From Candidatus Acetothermia bacterium (GTDB lineage Bacteria; Bipolaricaulota; Bipolaricaulia; UBA7950), in NCBI GenBank assembly GCA_022684035.1, contig JAJHSB010000021.1, positions 1 to 46,499 of the forward strand: 46,499 nt of DNA. Reading direction: 5' to 3'. Of the stretch, positions 34,748 through 44,365 are shown piece by piece. Below the pieces are notes generated by a model. The model searched no databases and was not told the origin of the DNA. It was given only the letters and a program-made list of their open reading frames with translations. Each line of letters starts with the position of its first letter. Position 1 is the stretch's first letter. Made by a program: the position numbers and the translations under genes.

Positions 34748-35566
34748 TCAGTTGATAAATCCGACATTCAGCATCAAGCGCCAGATACGGTTGATCTTCA
34801 GCATGTCGGCATCTTCATAAACAAGAGTACGACCATCGATCCGCTGTACACCGGGAATATCAGCTGCCCGGTCTGCCGAAGCAGCTCGCATAAAACTTAC
34901 TTCCAGCCGGATCGGTGGTTCAAGAACTAGCGGCCTCATCTCAGAGAGACCGGCTAGCGCTTGCTTTACTCCGGTGCGAATTCGCTCCTGCGCCGCCCTA
35001 GGGGTCAGACTTCGCGCCGCTGTCGGACTGATCGCCCACTTGGTAATCACTCGCTGTGTCCATGGCATCAGCGCCTTGACTTCGGCATCGACGGTATCGT
35101 CGCCGCAGACTAAGGCTACCGGGACGCCAAAGTGACCAGCGATCGCCGCGTTGAACCCCGGCTCTCCTACACAAACCCCGTTCAGTTCTGCGCTATAGAC
35201 CACACGACTGCTATAAGTATGAGCAAGAATACCCGTTGGATCTCCGGCCATCGAATGGTAGCCGACGAAAAAGACGGTATCAAATGTCTCATCCAGGCCG
35301 TCCATCATACTGAGTGGACGGGGAGAACCGCGCACAAGCAATGCGTCTTGGTGCAATTCATCGGGCAGGATATTGCGCATGTGCCCGTGCGAGTCAGCGA
35401 TGACCACCTCCGTGGCTCCCGCTTCCAACGCCGCTTCAACTGCAGCATTAGCCTCTGCCGTCATCCATTTACGGGCTGCTTCGTGCTCAGCACCCTCGAG
35501 CTTAACATGGTCACCATGGGTCACACAGGCCACACCCTCCATGTCGACCGATATGTATATCTTCAT
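34748..35566 (-). CDS. D-aminopeptidase, peptidase family M55 (DppA type)
   Basis: This 272-residue zinc peptidase matches Bacillus subtilis DppA, which cuts N-terminal D-Ala from D-peptides and forms a decamer. The zinc ligands align in position: Asp8 and Glu10 in ISVDMEGVA, His60 in DSHGHMRN and His104 in VGYHSMAG. NGVCVGEPGFNAA and the GDDTVDAE segment are typical. AAGGAG precedes the ATG. In Bacillus this gene opens a peptide-transport operon with permeases and the epimerase ykfB, the same partners as here. Confidence 0.96.
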   Translation of the reverse strand: MKIYISVDMEGVACVTHGDHVKLEGAEHEAARKWMTAEANAAVEAALEAGATEVVIADSHGHMRNILPDELHQDALLVRGSPRPLSMMDGLDETFDTVFFVGYHSMAGDPTGILAHTYSSRVVYSAELNGVCVGEPGFNAAIAGHFGVPVALVCGDDTVDAEVKALMPWTQRVITKWAISPTAARSLTPRAAQERIRTGVKQALAGLSEMRPLVLEPPIRLEVSFMRAASADRAADIPGVQRIDGRTLVYEDADMLKINRIWRLMLNVGFIN

Positions 35567-35611
35567 TTTTTCTCCTTATCTTTTAGTTAACGACCGTCTG
35601 GCTATAGCCGG

Positions 35612-37336
35612 TCACTTTTTTCGCGCTGTAAATACAGCGTTCGGTTGGGTCACTACCGCTTCGGTAACGACTCCGGATTCGTCCTGTTTGAATTCAATAC
35701 TAAATCCGGGCAGGCCTTTGAAAGTAAATTCTGCTCCTTGGTAAGGTACTAATTCATAGTCTGTTTGATCGGGAATGGACAATACCAGTACATCTTCTCC
35801 TTTCAGAGAGATGATGATATTCCTGTCAAAGAGCTCGTACTCACCCGCAAACTGCTCCAGAAAAGACCTGTCTGTCATGCGTTTCTCAGGGACACGAGTA
35901 AAGACGATCTCTTCTACTGAAGGTTCCATTGGAATGGCAAGACGATTAATATTGCCCTTAACATCGGTGAGAAAGGAAATTTTCATCCTCATATCGAAGA
36001 GTTCGTAGATCATCTCGAAAATATCATAGTGGTAATGCGTAAGAGGGAAATCCATAGCGTTGTACGTAGCTACCAAATTGTTGCCTTTACAAGCGATCGA
36101 GATGCTACCGTATCCCGGGTGTTCAAACGAGCCGGTATAATCCTCCAGTCGATGAGAGGGTTGTGTTTCAGCCTTGCGATCTGTAGCTGACTTTTCCTTA
36201 GCCTTAGCCTGCGTCTCTTTTAGTCTATCTGCCTCTTTCTTGATGCGCTGACTCCAAGGGATCTCGTCCAGCTTGAGCAAACGGTCATATACATTAAAAG
36301 AGATGATCATTGGAAGGGGATTGCCGTTCAGATTGGTGAGAACCACTACACCGATACCATGCTGCGGCATGAAGGAGACCAGCGCAGAGAAGCCATCAAT
36401 GTTTCCCCCGTGGTGGATCAAGTTGTGACCTCGGTAGGGTTGAATAAACCAGCCCAGTCCATAAGTTGCATGTCCTATCTCATCATACCTGGTAAACGCC
36501 GCCAACGACGAGACCATCTCCTGAATTACCATTTGCGGGGTATGCATCTGATTCAAATTACCCTCGGAGATGATCTGCAGTCCCTTATATCTCCCCTTGC
36601 CAAGGTGGAGCAGAAGCCAGTTGATCATATCATTCACACTGGAGTTGATCGACCCGGCCGGACCGACGACATCGATGTTGCGGAATGGAATTTCCTTAAT
36701 CTTGTCATCCTTCTCGGTATAGGGGAGGGCAAAATCGGAAGCCCGCTGCGATTCACAAACCGAGAAGTTGCTGCTCGTCATTTCCAGAGGATCTAATATC
36801 CTCTCCTTGACAAATTCCTCCCAACTGCTGCCTGAGAGTTCACCCACCAGGTAACCAGCAGTCATGTACATCAGATTCTGGTACTGAAAGTAAGCGCGAA
36901 AATCCTTGCTTGGGGCGAGATACTGCAGCCGGTCAAAGATTTCCTGGCGAGAGAAGGCCGTGTTGTACCACATAAGATCATGCCGGGGCAATCCACAGCG
37001 GTGCGTGATCAGATCATGTGGTGGCATGCGCTCAGAGGCAAAATGGTCGTACAGCTTGAAGGTGGGTAGATAGTTCCTGAGCGGCCTGTCCCAGTCTAAC
37101 TTTCCATCATCGACCAGGATGCCCACCGCCATAGTAGTAAAAGCCTTGCTGGACGAGCCGATAGCGAAGATCGTTTCCGGTGTGACCTTGAGACCCTTGG
37201 CTACCTCTCGCAGACCAAAACCTTCACAGAAGACGACCTTTTCCTCTTTGGCAATGGCAACGGCCAAACCCGGTACTTTCCACTCATCCATCGTCGTGGT
37301 GATAAAGTCATTGAAATCATTCAGTCGTTGCAGCAT
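35612..37336 (-). CDS. Beta-lactamase-fold serine hydrolase (class C / D-aminopeptidase-like)
   Basis: This 574-residue enzyme has the SxxK catalytic motif at Ser61-Lys64 (AIGSSSKAF), the YxN motif at Tyr152-Asn154 (FQYQN) and the third motif in LIHHGGNIDGF. These define the class C beta-lactamase / DD-peptidase / D-aminopeptidase fold. Residues from about 390 on form a separate C-terminal beta-rich region (YTGSFEHPGYGSIS), as seen in DUF3471-type tails. There is no signal peptide, so it acts in the cytoplasm. GAGGAGG precedes the ATG. Exact substrate is unknown; D-peptide or D-ester hydrolysis fits the locus. Confidence 0.9.
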   Translation of the reverse strand: MLQRLNDFNDFITTTMDEWKVPGLAVAIAKEEKVVFCEGFGLREVAKGLKVTPETIFAIGSSSKAFTTMAVGILVDDGKLDWDRPLRNYLPTFKLYDHFASERMPPHDLITHRCGLPRHDLMWYNTAFSRQEIFDRLQYLAPSKDFRAYFQYQNLMYMTAGYLVGELSGSSWEEFVKERILDPLEMTSSNFSVCESQRASDFALPYTEKDDKIKEIPFRNIDVVGPAGSINSSVNDMINWLLLHLGKGRYKGLQIISEGNLNQMHTPQMVIQEMVSSLAAFTRYDEIGHATYGLGWFIQPYRGHNLIHHGGNIDGFSALVSFMPQHGIGVVVLTNLNGNPLPMIISFNVYDRLLKLDEIPWSQRIKKEADRLKETQAKAKEKSATDRKAETQPSHRLEDYTGSFEHPGYGSISIACKGNNLVATYNAMDFPLTHYHYDIFEMIYELFDMRMKISFLTDVKGNINRLAIPMEPSVEEIVFTRVPEKRMTDRSFLEQFAGEYELFDRNIIISLKGEDVLVLSIPDQTDYELVPYQGAEFTFKGLPGFSIEFKQDESGVVTEAVVTQPNAVFTARKK

Positions 37337-37354
37337 AAATCCTCCTCTCTTTCT

Positions 37355-39374
37355 TCATATCTTATGAGTTTCGATCCCCAGTACATAGCGGTTCATCCAG
37401 TCGAGCAGCGCCTCGTTCTGGATACGGCGCACAACCGGTGCTCCTCGAATGGAAGCGGCATGGAAGCTCGCCGGCAGCCTCACCATCTCCACGACACAGC
37501 CGCTTGCTTTAAGCACGGCGTAAAACTGCTCCGACTGTTCTGTTGGGCAACGATAGTCGTGCTCACCCTGGATCAACAGGGTTGGGGTCGTGCATCGATG
37601 CGCATAGGTGATCGGAGAGCATCGCCGGTATACCTCGGGTATTTCATGTGGCAGTTCGCCCATCTCCGCCGGGACGAACCAGGGACCGATGTCGGCGACG
37701 CCGTACATACTGACCCAGTTGGTGACCGGGTTCTCCGGTACCGCCGCCTTGAAACGATCTGTCTGCCCCACGATCCAGCATGTCAGATTCCCACCGCCGG
37801 AGAGGCCGCAGCAGCCCAGACGGTCCGGGTCGGCAATCCCCTTTTGAATAACAAAATCAACGCCTGCCATCAGGTCTTTGTAGTCCAGGTTGCCCCAATC
37901 ACCGATGATCCTGGTGCTAAACTCGTCCCCATAGCCGGTCGATCCGCGTTGGTTGACGAACAATACGGCATAGCCCGCGCCGGTTAGCATATGGAAGTCA
38001 AACGAGAAGATGTGACCGAACCCGGAGTGGGGTCCACCATGGATATACAAGATAGTCGGATAGGGGTGCTTCGCCAATGCATGGCTTCATGATCCAACCT
38101 TCAACCTGCACTCCATCGCTGCTCGAAAAAGAGAGGTGTTCGACTTGAGGGAGATCCCACTCTGCCAGCAGGTCGGCGTTGATGCGAGTAAGCTGTCGCT
38201 CATTGGTCCCATTCTTTGCAGCGATGAACAATTCTAGGGGGCTATAAAGGGTGCTGACCGTGAAAAGAAGGTGCTGGTCATTTATGTTTAGAGGAGCGCA
38301 GGAGCGTTCGCCTGCCAGTACTGGCGTCCAGGATTGAGATCCCTTCAGGGCAATGCGGTAGATCGGCACCGTACCACCCTGCTGCACCTGCACGTAGGCT
38401 GTCCGACCGTCCTTTGAAACAAGAATGCTGGGAAATGTCGGCTTCACCGGCATATCTGGCTGCAACCCCCCACCCACCTGAAACGCGCAGCCTGTAGTGC
38501 GGCATTCAGGATCACCTCCCTGCGCATCAATCACCCACAGATCATTCTGAGAACCAATCGGGCGGCCGAACGGGCTTCCAATAAAGACGACTTGCTGACC
38601 GTCCGGTGTCCAGGCCGCGGATATCGCATAGCCCCACTCCTTTACGAGGTCGCGGACTTCTCCATTCAGGGTCACAACCTTAAGCGCGGGATAGATCCGA
38701 TGCGAATCCGGGAACATCGCGGCGGTGAACAGAATCTCTTGTCCATCAGGTGACCAGACCGGCATGCTGTTCTGACACCCATCGTGGGTCAGTCGTTTGG
38801 GGTCTCCCCCGGAGGTAGGAATCACATAGATATCCTGCACCACGTTGTCCAGATATCCCACAGCATCGAAGCGGTAAATGTGGCGAGTGACGCGATAGGG
38901 CTTTGCCAGATCCGGAGGGTCAACATCTGGGCCGGCGGTAAAGGCGATCTGCTTGCCATCGGGAGACCAGACAGGACCACCGCTGACCCCTTGCTTCATG
39001 GCTGTTAAGGCGCGGGCCTCACCGCCATCCACTGGGATGAGATAGATTTGCGGCTTATCACCTCGAGACGAGAGGAAAGCGATCTGCTTGCCGTCTGGTG
39101 ACCACTGCGGGTTTGTGTCGCGGGCCAGTCCGGCGGTGAATTGACGTGACTCACCCGTCTCCAGCGATAAGAGCCAGATTGTAGTATACTCCTCCTCCTT
39201 CTCAGCATCGACGTGGGAGACAGTATAGGCGATGGTCTTGCCGTCGAGAGATAGCTGTGCGTCTTGCAAGAACTTGAGGCGGAACAAATCCGCTAACTCA
39301 ACTGTTCGAAGTTCTTTTTTCTTCCCCAAAAGATCTCCCTTCTTCATCCCACGCTTGCTCCCCCCCTTTCTCAA
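37355..39374 (-). pseudogene. S9 prolyl oligopeptidase-family peptidase, split by a one-base insertion
   Basis: The front part (37998-39374) is a beta-propeller with repeated WSPDGKQIAF-type blades (about residues 90-330). The rear part (37355-38077) is the alpha/beta-hydrolase domain with YIHGGPHSGFG, the nucleophile in CGLSGGGNL, Asp in GEHDYRCP and His in ASFHAAS, so the triad is complete. Dropping one base at 38081 joins GWIMKP to ALAKHPYPTILY in one 672-residue protein, the usual S9C length. The total span is exactly one base more than a multiple of three. This is a very recent frameshift or a sequencing error. The start overlaps the CocE gene stop by 4 bases. Confidence 0.88.
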
Positions 39375-41086
39375 CCATCGCTGTTAACCGAGATGTTGGA
39401 GGTCTGGGTGGGGAGGGGGACAACCGTCAGCAATATGTGAGAAGGGTGTTCGCTGTCGTGATAGATGGTGTTGTGCGCTATGCGCAATTGGGCATCCTCA
39501 CCGATGGGATGACCAGTGTTGGGATTGCGGTCATACATCGGAAAAGCACTGCTGGTGATTGACAAACGGAGGCGGTGGCCTGGCTTGAATAAGATGCAAG
39601 TAGACATCAGCTCAAAGGTAAACTTATAGACTTTCCCTGGTATCATCAATTCTGGTTTTTCCAAAGAATTTCGATACCGCGCTCGCAAAACCCCTTCACC
39701 AAGGTTGATTGAACGACCATCGGGATAAACATCAGAGAGCATGGCCACCCAGTCAGTGTCAGGAGAGTCAGAACTGGCATAGAGGGTGACAAAGGGCCGC
39801 CCACAGACCTCCAGTCCCTCTTTCAGCGGCTCGCTGGTGTAGACGAGCACATCATCCCGCCGCTCGATGAATCGTTTATCAAGTAGCTCCTCTGTGGCTC
39901 CATATAGGTTCCAGTCCGTTACAACTTCCACCGGATTTTCCGGATTATAGGTATACTCATCGGGCGGCTCGGCGGTTGGAGCCTCTGTGCTCAGGCAGCC
40001 GTCGCCGTTTAAGGTATTGGCCCTCCCCCCGCTGTGGAGATAGAACTCCCGCATCTGTGCCCGTTTGGGCGGCCAATCCTCCTCATCGCGCCACTTGTTC
40101 TCTCCCATCACAAAGATGCGCACTCGTTTATCGTTGAGCAGCCCGTTGTCCACCCCCTTCAGCCAGTAGTCGAACCACCGCAGATGGAGGTTGTTCATAT
40201 CCACTATCGCCGCCGGAGTAAAATTAAGGCCGCTCAGTTCCTGCTTAGGTGTGCGGGTTCCGGCATGATCCCAGGGGCCGATGAGAATGAATTGTCTGTC
40301 AGCGGCAGGGGAATGATCGACCATGCCCTCGTAGAAATAAAGAGCACCTGGCTGGTCTCCATCGTACCAACCCGTAATGTGAAGCACGGGCAGATCGATA
40401 TGCTCAAAATCATCATCGAGACGGAAGCGTTTCCAGAAATCATCAAGGTCTGGATGGGAGAGCCATTCTCGCCATACGGTATTGGTCCGACCCAGGACTT
40501 GGTCCATGGTCTTTAAAGGAAGATGGTAGAAGACTTCCTTCCAGTTCACCACAGGATTGGTTCCTCGCTGTACCGTACGGCCACCGACAAGATGCAGCCA
40601 CGCCAGGGTCCACAAGCTTACCGCCCCATTCACAAACGGCAGTTCCTGCATGAAACGCCCCCCAGCAGCAGTGCTGACCATCGTTACCAGGTGGGGCGGC
40701 CTCTCGCGGGCCAATGCCCATTGAAACCAGCCGCCGTAAGAGCCGCCCATCGTGCCGATCTTGCCGTTGCTCCAGGGTTGCTCTGCTATCCATTCCACTG
40801 TGTCGTAGCCATCAGGACCTTCATTGAAGAAGGGGTACCACTCCCCTGCTGAGTCATGACGACCTCGCACATCCTGCGATACAAAGGCATAGCCATGTTC
40901 GGCGAAGAACGTGGCGATTTTTACCCACAATTCCATGGTGTTGTCATAGGGAGTCCGTTGCAGAATGGTCGGATACTGCCCTTCGACCTCTTCCGGCGGG
41001 AGGTAGATATCGGCTGATAACCTTACTCCATCCCGCATTGGAACAGCTACGTCCCACAGGTGACGAATTGAACCAGATTTAGACAT
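39371..41086 (-). CDS. CocE/NonD family hydrolase (X-Pro dipeptidyl-peptidase type)
   Basis: This 571-residue alpha/beta hydrolase begins with PMRDGVRLSADIYLP, a family signature. The nucleophile Ser116 lies in GGSYGGW, with the Asp in the HITGWYDGDQPG region and the His in IGPWDHAG. The C-terminal part from about residue 330 (FVMGENKWRDEEDWP onward) is the jelly-roll domain of the X-Pro dipeptidyl-peptidase S15 / cocaine esterase group. No signal peptide is seen. GGAGGT precedes the ATG. In this locus peptide hydrolysis is more likely than ester hydrolysis, but sequence alone does not decide. Confidence 0.93.
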   Translation of the reverse strand: MSKSGSIRHLWDVAVPMRDGVRLSADIYLPPEEVEGQYPTILQRTPYDNTMELWVKIATFFAEHGYAFVSQDVRGRHDSAGEWYPFFNEGPDGYDTVEWIAEQPWSNGKIGTMGGSYGGWFQWALARERPPHLVTMVSTAAGGRFMQELPFVNGAVSLWTLAWLHLVGGRTVQRGTNPVVNWKEVFYHLPLKTMDQVLGRTNTVWREWLSHPDLDDFWKRFRLDDDFEHIDLPVLHITGWYDGDQPGALYFYEGMVDHSPAADRQFILIGPWDHAGTRTPKQELSGLNFTPAAIVDMNNLHLRWFDYWLKGVDNGLLNDKRVRIFVMGENKWRDEEDWPPKRAQMREFYLHSGGRANTLNGDGCLSTEAPTAEPPDEYTYNPENPVEVVTDWNLYGATEELLDKRFIERRDDVLVYTSEPLKEGLEVCGRPFVTLYASSDSPDTDWVAMLSDVYPDGRSINLGEGVLRARYRNSLEKPELMIPGKVYKFTFELMSTCILFKPGHRLRLSITSSAFPMYDRNPNTGHPIGEDAQLRIAHNTIYHDSEHPSHILLTVVPLPTQTSNISVNSDG

Positions 41087-41141
41087 ATAGTAACCTCCAC
41101 TTTTCTATCCTCATCTTTGTCTTAACATGCTGCGCTCGAGG

Positions 41142-42281
41142 TTAGCCAACGACCTTACTGAAGATATTAAGGAAGTTATTACCTAAAATACCCTTGATCT
41201 CGCTATCAGAATAGCCACGTGAAACCAGGCCACAGGTGATATTCGGCCACTCCCTCCAATCCTTAAAACCCTCGGTAACTGCGTCCCAATTGACCTTGTG
41301 CTCTTCTCTAAACCCGAGTCGTTTGATCTCCTCATTCAGCCTGACCTGTAGCGGCTTAGGAGTCGCCCCCCAATCGGTTCCTACGCCTACTTTATCTATG
41401 CCCATTATCTCTATGGCGTGCTCTAAGTGGGCTAAGAAGTGACCCAAGGAAGGGCTTTCCTTAGCAAGAAAGAAGGGTACAACCACTATACCACAATATC
41501 CCCCTTTCTCCGCCAGGGCTTTAAGCTCTTCATCAGTTTTGCCCCGGTCATGCTCGTTGAGTTTACGGCAGAAAACGTGGGTGAAGGCTACCGGCTTGGT
41601 GGAGATCTCAATCGCATCCATCGTCGTTTTATGCCCGCAGTGGGATAGATCCACAAGTATTCCCAACTCATTCATCCGCTTGACTACCTGGATGCCGAAG
41701 TGACTCAACCCAGCATCGGTTCGCTCGGTGCATCCATCTCCTACGAAATTCCTCATGTTATATGTCAACTGAATAATCCGAACGCCAAGGTTGTAGAAGA
41801 AGTCAAGCTTATTCAGGTCGGTTTCGATGTGGGTGGTATTCTGGAAGTTCAGGATTACAGCCCGTTTCCCCTCCTCTTTGGCCTGCTTAATGTCTTTGAC
41901 GCCTGTTGCCTTCACCAGCCAACTAAGAGAGTCAAATTTTCTTGTCCAGAGAGCAATATCTCTTAAGGCATTCTCGTAAGTAAAGGGGGTTTCACCAAAT
42001 GCCCCAAGCGTTGCACTGACCACATCCACACCACTTGCCTCCCACCACTCTTTATATTCTTCAAACCTACCTTCTACTATCTCTTGAGTGCCCAGGCGGT
42101 TCATTTCATCCAGGATTGCTGGAGTTGAAGCATTTTTCTCTATCAGCTCATCCAATCTCTTCAGCATACTTTGAGAGAATACCTCAGGACCGCCTGCCAG
42201 GGTATCGACCACAATCGATTTCTTATGGAGATGTGTAGCTCTCTCTTTCTCTTGTTGGGATAGGTTAAATATTTCTGCCAT
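41142..42281 (-). CDS. Membrane dipeptidase (M19)-family protein with altered metal site
   Basis: This 379-residue TIM-barrel protein of the renal dipeptidase family cleaves dipeptides, often with a D-residue at the C-side. It has LTYNMRNFVGDGCTE (172-186), GLSHFGIQVVKRMNELGILVDLSHCG (191-216), FTHVFCR (233-239) and VGVGTDWG (298-305), all standard. However, the usual N-terminal HxD metal pair (DGHND) is replaced by VVDTLAGG (24-31), and the bridging Glu (usually IEGG) by FQNT with Gln147. It may bind one metal or act differently. There is no signal peptide. Confidence 0.87.
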   Translation of the reverse strand: MAEIFNLSQQEKERATHLHKKSIVVDTLAGGPEVFSQSMLKRLDELIEKNASTPAILDEMNRLGTQEIVEGRFEEYKEWWEASGVDVVSATLGAFGETPFTYENALRDIALWTRKFDSLSWLVKATGVKDIKQAKEEGKRAVILNFQNTTHIETDLNKLDFFYNLGVRIIQLTYNMRNFVGDGCTERTDAGLSHFGIQVVKRMNELGILVDLSHCGHKTTMDAIEISTKPVAFTHVFCRKLNEHDRGKTDEELKALAEKGGYCGIVVVPFFLAKESPSLGHFLAHLEHAIEIMGIDKVGVGTDWGATPKPLQVRLNEEIKRLGFREEHKVNWDAVTEGFKDWREWPNITCGLVSRGYSDSEIKGILGNNFLNIFSKVVG

Positions 42282-42463
42282 AAGTCTTTTTCTCTTTCAC
42301 GAGAACCGCGAAGGATCCTCCACCGTGTAGGCGAGGAGCTTCACTGAACTGCAGCTTAAAGTCTACCTATGCTGCTAAGTCCTCAAACTTCTTAAGATAA
42401 CCATAGCACAACTCTGATCAGATGTCAAGAAGCAAGTTCAGAGCTTGAAACAGGAAAAACTGC

Positions 42464-44335
42464 TTAACTGCTCACCCAACCGTTCTGCTGCATGATCGCC
42501 AGAGCACGTGATACGGTGTTTACTGGAATCCACTGCTTGAACTCCAAGCTCAACTTGACAGCGATCTCCTGCGGCGTGTGGTCCCCATCACACAGGTTAA
42601 GCCCTTCAATGGTCATTGCCCCGTAGGGGCCGGAAAACTCCTGCTCCAGAAAGCGGCGATCCGCCTCTGGAAGCTCACGAATAAAGTCGTAGGGGAGTGG
42701 TCCGACAAACGCTTTCCGCAGTCGCATTTCACTTGCAGTTGTGCTGGGCTCTTTCTCTGTTTCGAAGGGACGGCGAATGGCGGCGTGGACCGCGTGAAGT
42801 GACTGGAGATGTGCCCTGCTGTTCCAAAAGACATTTGCTTCCGCAAGAAGATCCCGAAAGTGCTCCGCTCGTTCTTCCTCTCGATGAAGGGCGAGGTCGA
42901 GCATCTTTGTCCCTGCCTCTATGTCGTTCCCGGCAGTGAGATCGCAGGCATCTGTGAGTTCGGCAATACTATAACGCAGCAGCCATCCCGCCAGGCGATC
43001 TCTCTCTTGAGGAAGCAGTTCCGGCAGAAGAACGAGAGCGGCGCTAAGAAGGCCAACCCGGTTTAGCTGCGTCGAATCTACCATCTCCATATCATCGAGA
43101 TGGGTGTGATGAAGTGGGTCGTTGTGTCCGAACATTACCGCCGGGATCCCGAAGGTAGGATCAGAGAAGACGATGTGATCGCTCCCCCCGCTTGGCGGGA
43201 CAATCCGCCAGTGTAGAGAGCGACGGCTCCCACACGGCGTGGTTGTGCGCCGGTCATCCGCGATTCGAGCCAGAAGCGGTGCAAACCAACTGTTCAGGAG
43301 GGCCGAACCCGGTGCTTGCGACACGCAGAACGGCTCACCCAACTGCTCCGGTGATTCTCCGACCATATCCAAGTTGAGAACGAACAATAACCTTTTCACC
43401 TGCTCGCAATGCGCAGTGACCCAGGGGAGTGTTCCGTAGAATTCGGGAACCCACAAGAAACGAACTGTCCGCGCAAGCTCGATTTTCCCCGCTGCTGCAA
43501 GCTCGGCGAAGGTGCGGGCGATCTCCAGGAGGAGGCCACTCCCCGAGGCATTGTCGTTCGCCGAGGGACGGGGGTGGCATAGGTGGGCAATTAAGAGAAT
43601 CTCACGTAACTGCAGGTTTCTTCCCGGGATCCACCCCTCAAGGACCTGGAGAGAGCCTGAGTAGAGGTTGGCATCAATGGTGCCGACGAGGCGAACCGGG
43701 CCGGTGCGCATGGCGATGAGAAGGTCATCGGCTTGTCGGCGGGAGATGGAGAAACCGAGTGGAGTTTGGTCGGCCTGAGCCGCGTTAGGCCAAAAACCGC
43801 CGTAACGTACCATGTCCGGCCACCTGTCGGCCTGCTGCGGGGTTGGGTATAAAATCACTCCAATCGCCCCCCGCTCCACGGCGAGAGGGGCCACCTCGCG
43901 CGGTTGCCCGGTCGCCATAACGAACTTGTCCACTACATCAATCTTGTCATAATCTTGGGGAGAAGTGCCTTCACCAACATCGACCACCTCACCTGTCGCC
44001 CCACCTCCCTGCGAATGAGCGATTATTCCGTGAGGGATCTCGTCGAAGCGGATCAACGTCTGTTCTTTGGGAGCTACCTGGCGCAGCGATCCGCTGCGTA
44101 CGTTCCAGGTAAGCGGAGCTGTCCAGGAGAAAGTCTTGTGCTCTCCATCAGCCGGGTAGGAATGAACCTTGCACGGAATCTTCATCCGATCAAGAGTCTC
44201 CTTCACGTACGTCAGGGCGGCGAAGAAACCAGGGGATCCCTGAATCCGATGATAAGACGCGATGCGACCTACTTCCTCTTTGGCGCGGACTCCGGAAAGC
44301 TTATCTGATAGCTCAGCGAAAATCTGGTTGAGTAT
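42464..44335 (-). CDS. M28-family metallopeptidase with PA-like insert and C-terminal winged-helix-like tail, apparent ATA start
   Basis: From 44335 this is a 623-residue protein. The zinc-peptidase core shows LLIAHLCHPRPSANDNASGSG (His and bridging Asp ligands), LWVPEFYG, LNLDMVGESP, GGSDHIVF and HHTHLDD. An insert with GATGEVVDVGEG and ERGAIGVILYP resembles a protease-associated domain. The last 70 residues (CDGDHTPQEIAVKLSLEF...VNTVSRALAIMQQNGWV) look like a winged helix. The first standard start is GTG at 44206, but the open frame extends 43 residues upstream with well-formed sequence (ELSDKLSGVRAKEEVGRIA). It begins at ATA (44333-44335), 4 bases after GGGAGG, with a TAA further upstream. 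The full length is probably the real protein. Confidence 0.84.
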   Translation of the reverse strand: MLNQIFAELSDKLSGVRAKEEVGRIASYHRIQGSPGFFAALTYVKETLDRMKIPCKVHSYPADGEHKTFSWTAPLTWNVRSGSLRQVAPKEQTLIRFDEIPHGIIAHSQGGGATGEVVDVGEGTSPQDYDKIDVVDKFVMATGQPREVAPLAVERGAIGVILYPTPQQADRWPDMVRYGGFWPNAAQADQTPLGFSISRRQADDLLIAMRTGPVRLVGTIDANLYSGSLQVLEGWIPGRNLQLREILLIAHLCHPRPSANDNASGSGLLLEIARTFAELAAAGKIELARTVRFLWVPEFYGTLPWVTAHCEQVKRLLFVLNLDMVGESPEQLGEPFCVSQAPGSALLNSWFAPLLARIADDRRTTTPCGSRRSLHWRIVPPSGGSDHIVFSDPTFGIPAVMFGHNDPLHHTHLDDMEMVDSTQLNRVGLLSAALVLLPELLPQERDRLAGWLLRYSIAELTDACDLTAGNDIEAGTKMLDLALHREEERAEHFRDLLAEANVFWNSRAHLQSLHAVHAAIRRPFETEKEPSTTASEMRLRKAFVGPLPYDFIRELPEADRRFLEQEFSGPYGAMTIEGLNLCDGDHTPQEIAVKLSLEFKQWIPVNTVSRALAIMQQNGWVSS

Positions 44336-44365
44336 CTTACCTCCCTTCTCTTAATAAGCGCTATC

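Noticed and set aside
37328-37987. Long plus-strand open frame (219 codons) opposite the S9 catalytic domain
   Set aside because: The minus strand encodes a clear alpha/beta-hydrolase domain with its triad; the plus frame shows no family pattern and is a shadow.
40034-40516. Plus-strand open frame of 160 codons inside the CocE gene
   Set aside because: Opposite conserved hydrolase sequence, including the Asp region; no Shine-Dalgarno or homology.
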